In this document: one piece after another, positions 21,281-21,336 of the stretch
Position numbering within the stretch: position 1 is the stretch's first letter
Layout: each line of letters begins with the position of its first letter
Source: an uncultured Muribaculaceae bacterium
GTDB taxonomy: Bacteria > Bacteroidota > Bacteroidia > Bacteroidales > Muribaculaceae
DNA length: 21,336 nt
Direction: 5' to 3'
Assembly: GCA_910586975.1 (NCBI GenBank)
Contig: CAJUKX010000038.1
Location: 1 to 21,336 of the forward strand
Notes under the pieces: generated by a model
The model's input: the letters and a program-made list of their open reading frames with translations, nothing else
Database searches by the model: none
What the model was told of the DNA's origin: nothing
Program-made: the position numbers and the translations under genes

Positions 21281-21321
21281 TAATTTTGGTAATTATGCCT
21301 GTGGATTACTGTGTAATTTTG
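21281..21321 (+). promoter_or_regulatory. Divergent promoter for a gene beyond the right edge
   Basis: Plus-strand -7 box TAATTTTG (21314-21321), followed by 15 bp without a start codon before the window ends. A second TAATTTTG lies at 21281-21288, about 25 bp from the downstream box, and could be an alternative start or serve as a T-rich upstream element. Together with the AraC gene this forms a typical regulator/target divergent arrangement. Confidence 0.6.
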
Positions 21322-21336
21322 CATCAACAAAGCTCA

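Noticed and set aside
1..21336. CRISPR array or phage genes
   Set aside because: No regularly spaced direct repeats, Cas genes, capsid, tail or terminase proteins were found on either strand.

Overview
The window looks like chromosomal DNA from a gut Bacteroidales, probably a Muribaculaceae-type genome. The main evidence is the recurring Bacteroidetes promoter signature (TAnnTTTG, sometimes with TTTG or TTG about 20 bp upstream) ahead of most transcription units. Also consistent are a tmRNA tag of the Bacteroidetes type (GENNFALAA), an ISAon1-like transposase, a TonB-receptor-like barrel without a Bacteroides-style N-terminal extension, and an AraC regulator. The genus cannot be fixed from the sequence alone.

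Layout. 1-642: right-hand part of an insertion sequence. 677-1389 (minus): tRNA-Ser(UGA) followed by one-piece tmRNA, each with its own terminator. 1525-4339 (plus): a DMT/EamA permease, an EFR1-like flavodoxin/ferredoxin fusion protein and a small secreted outer-membrane-type protein, closed by a strong terminator. 4331-6333 (minus): an OmpR-type response regulator and its sensor kinase (ATGA overlap), divergent from a 689-aa outer-membrane barrel (6446-8515, plus). 8518-10300 (minus): a DUF418 membrane protein followed by a hexapeptide acetyltransferase.

10.4-16.5 kb looks like an accessory segment. It carries a decayed, frameshifted DUF1848 fragment, an ASCH-domain protein, AT-rich noncoding DNA, a small secreted protein, and a pair formed by a stand-alone ABC-type ATPase and a PD-(D/E)XK-like nuclease candidate. 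On the plus strand follow RtcB RNA ligase, a leftover histidine-kinase C-terminus, and a 908-aa SF1 (Upf1-like) helicase with a C-terminal Vsr/DUF2726-like nuclease domain. Gene remnants lie at both edges of this segment. 19.2-20.2 kb (minus): a GNAT acetyltransferase and a FlaR-like P-loop kinase under a promoter that contains a perfect inverted repeat. 20.3-21.2 kb (minus): an AraC regulator, divergent from a promoter whose gene begins beyond the window.

Working hypothesis. The nuclease/ATPase pair, RtcB and the helicase-nuclease could form a nucleic-acid repair or defence neighbourhood of divergent transcription units. Domain motifs support each protein individually; their joint function is inference. 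Other points worth attention are promoters so close to start codons that the transcripts are probably leaderless, and two palindromic operator candidates.
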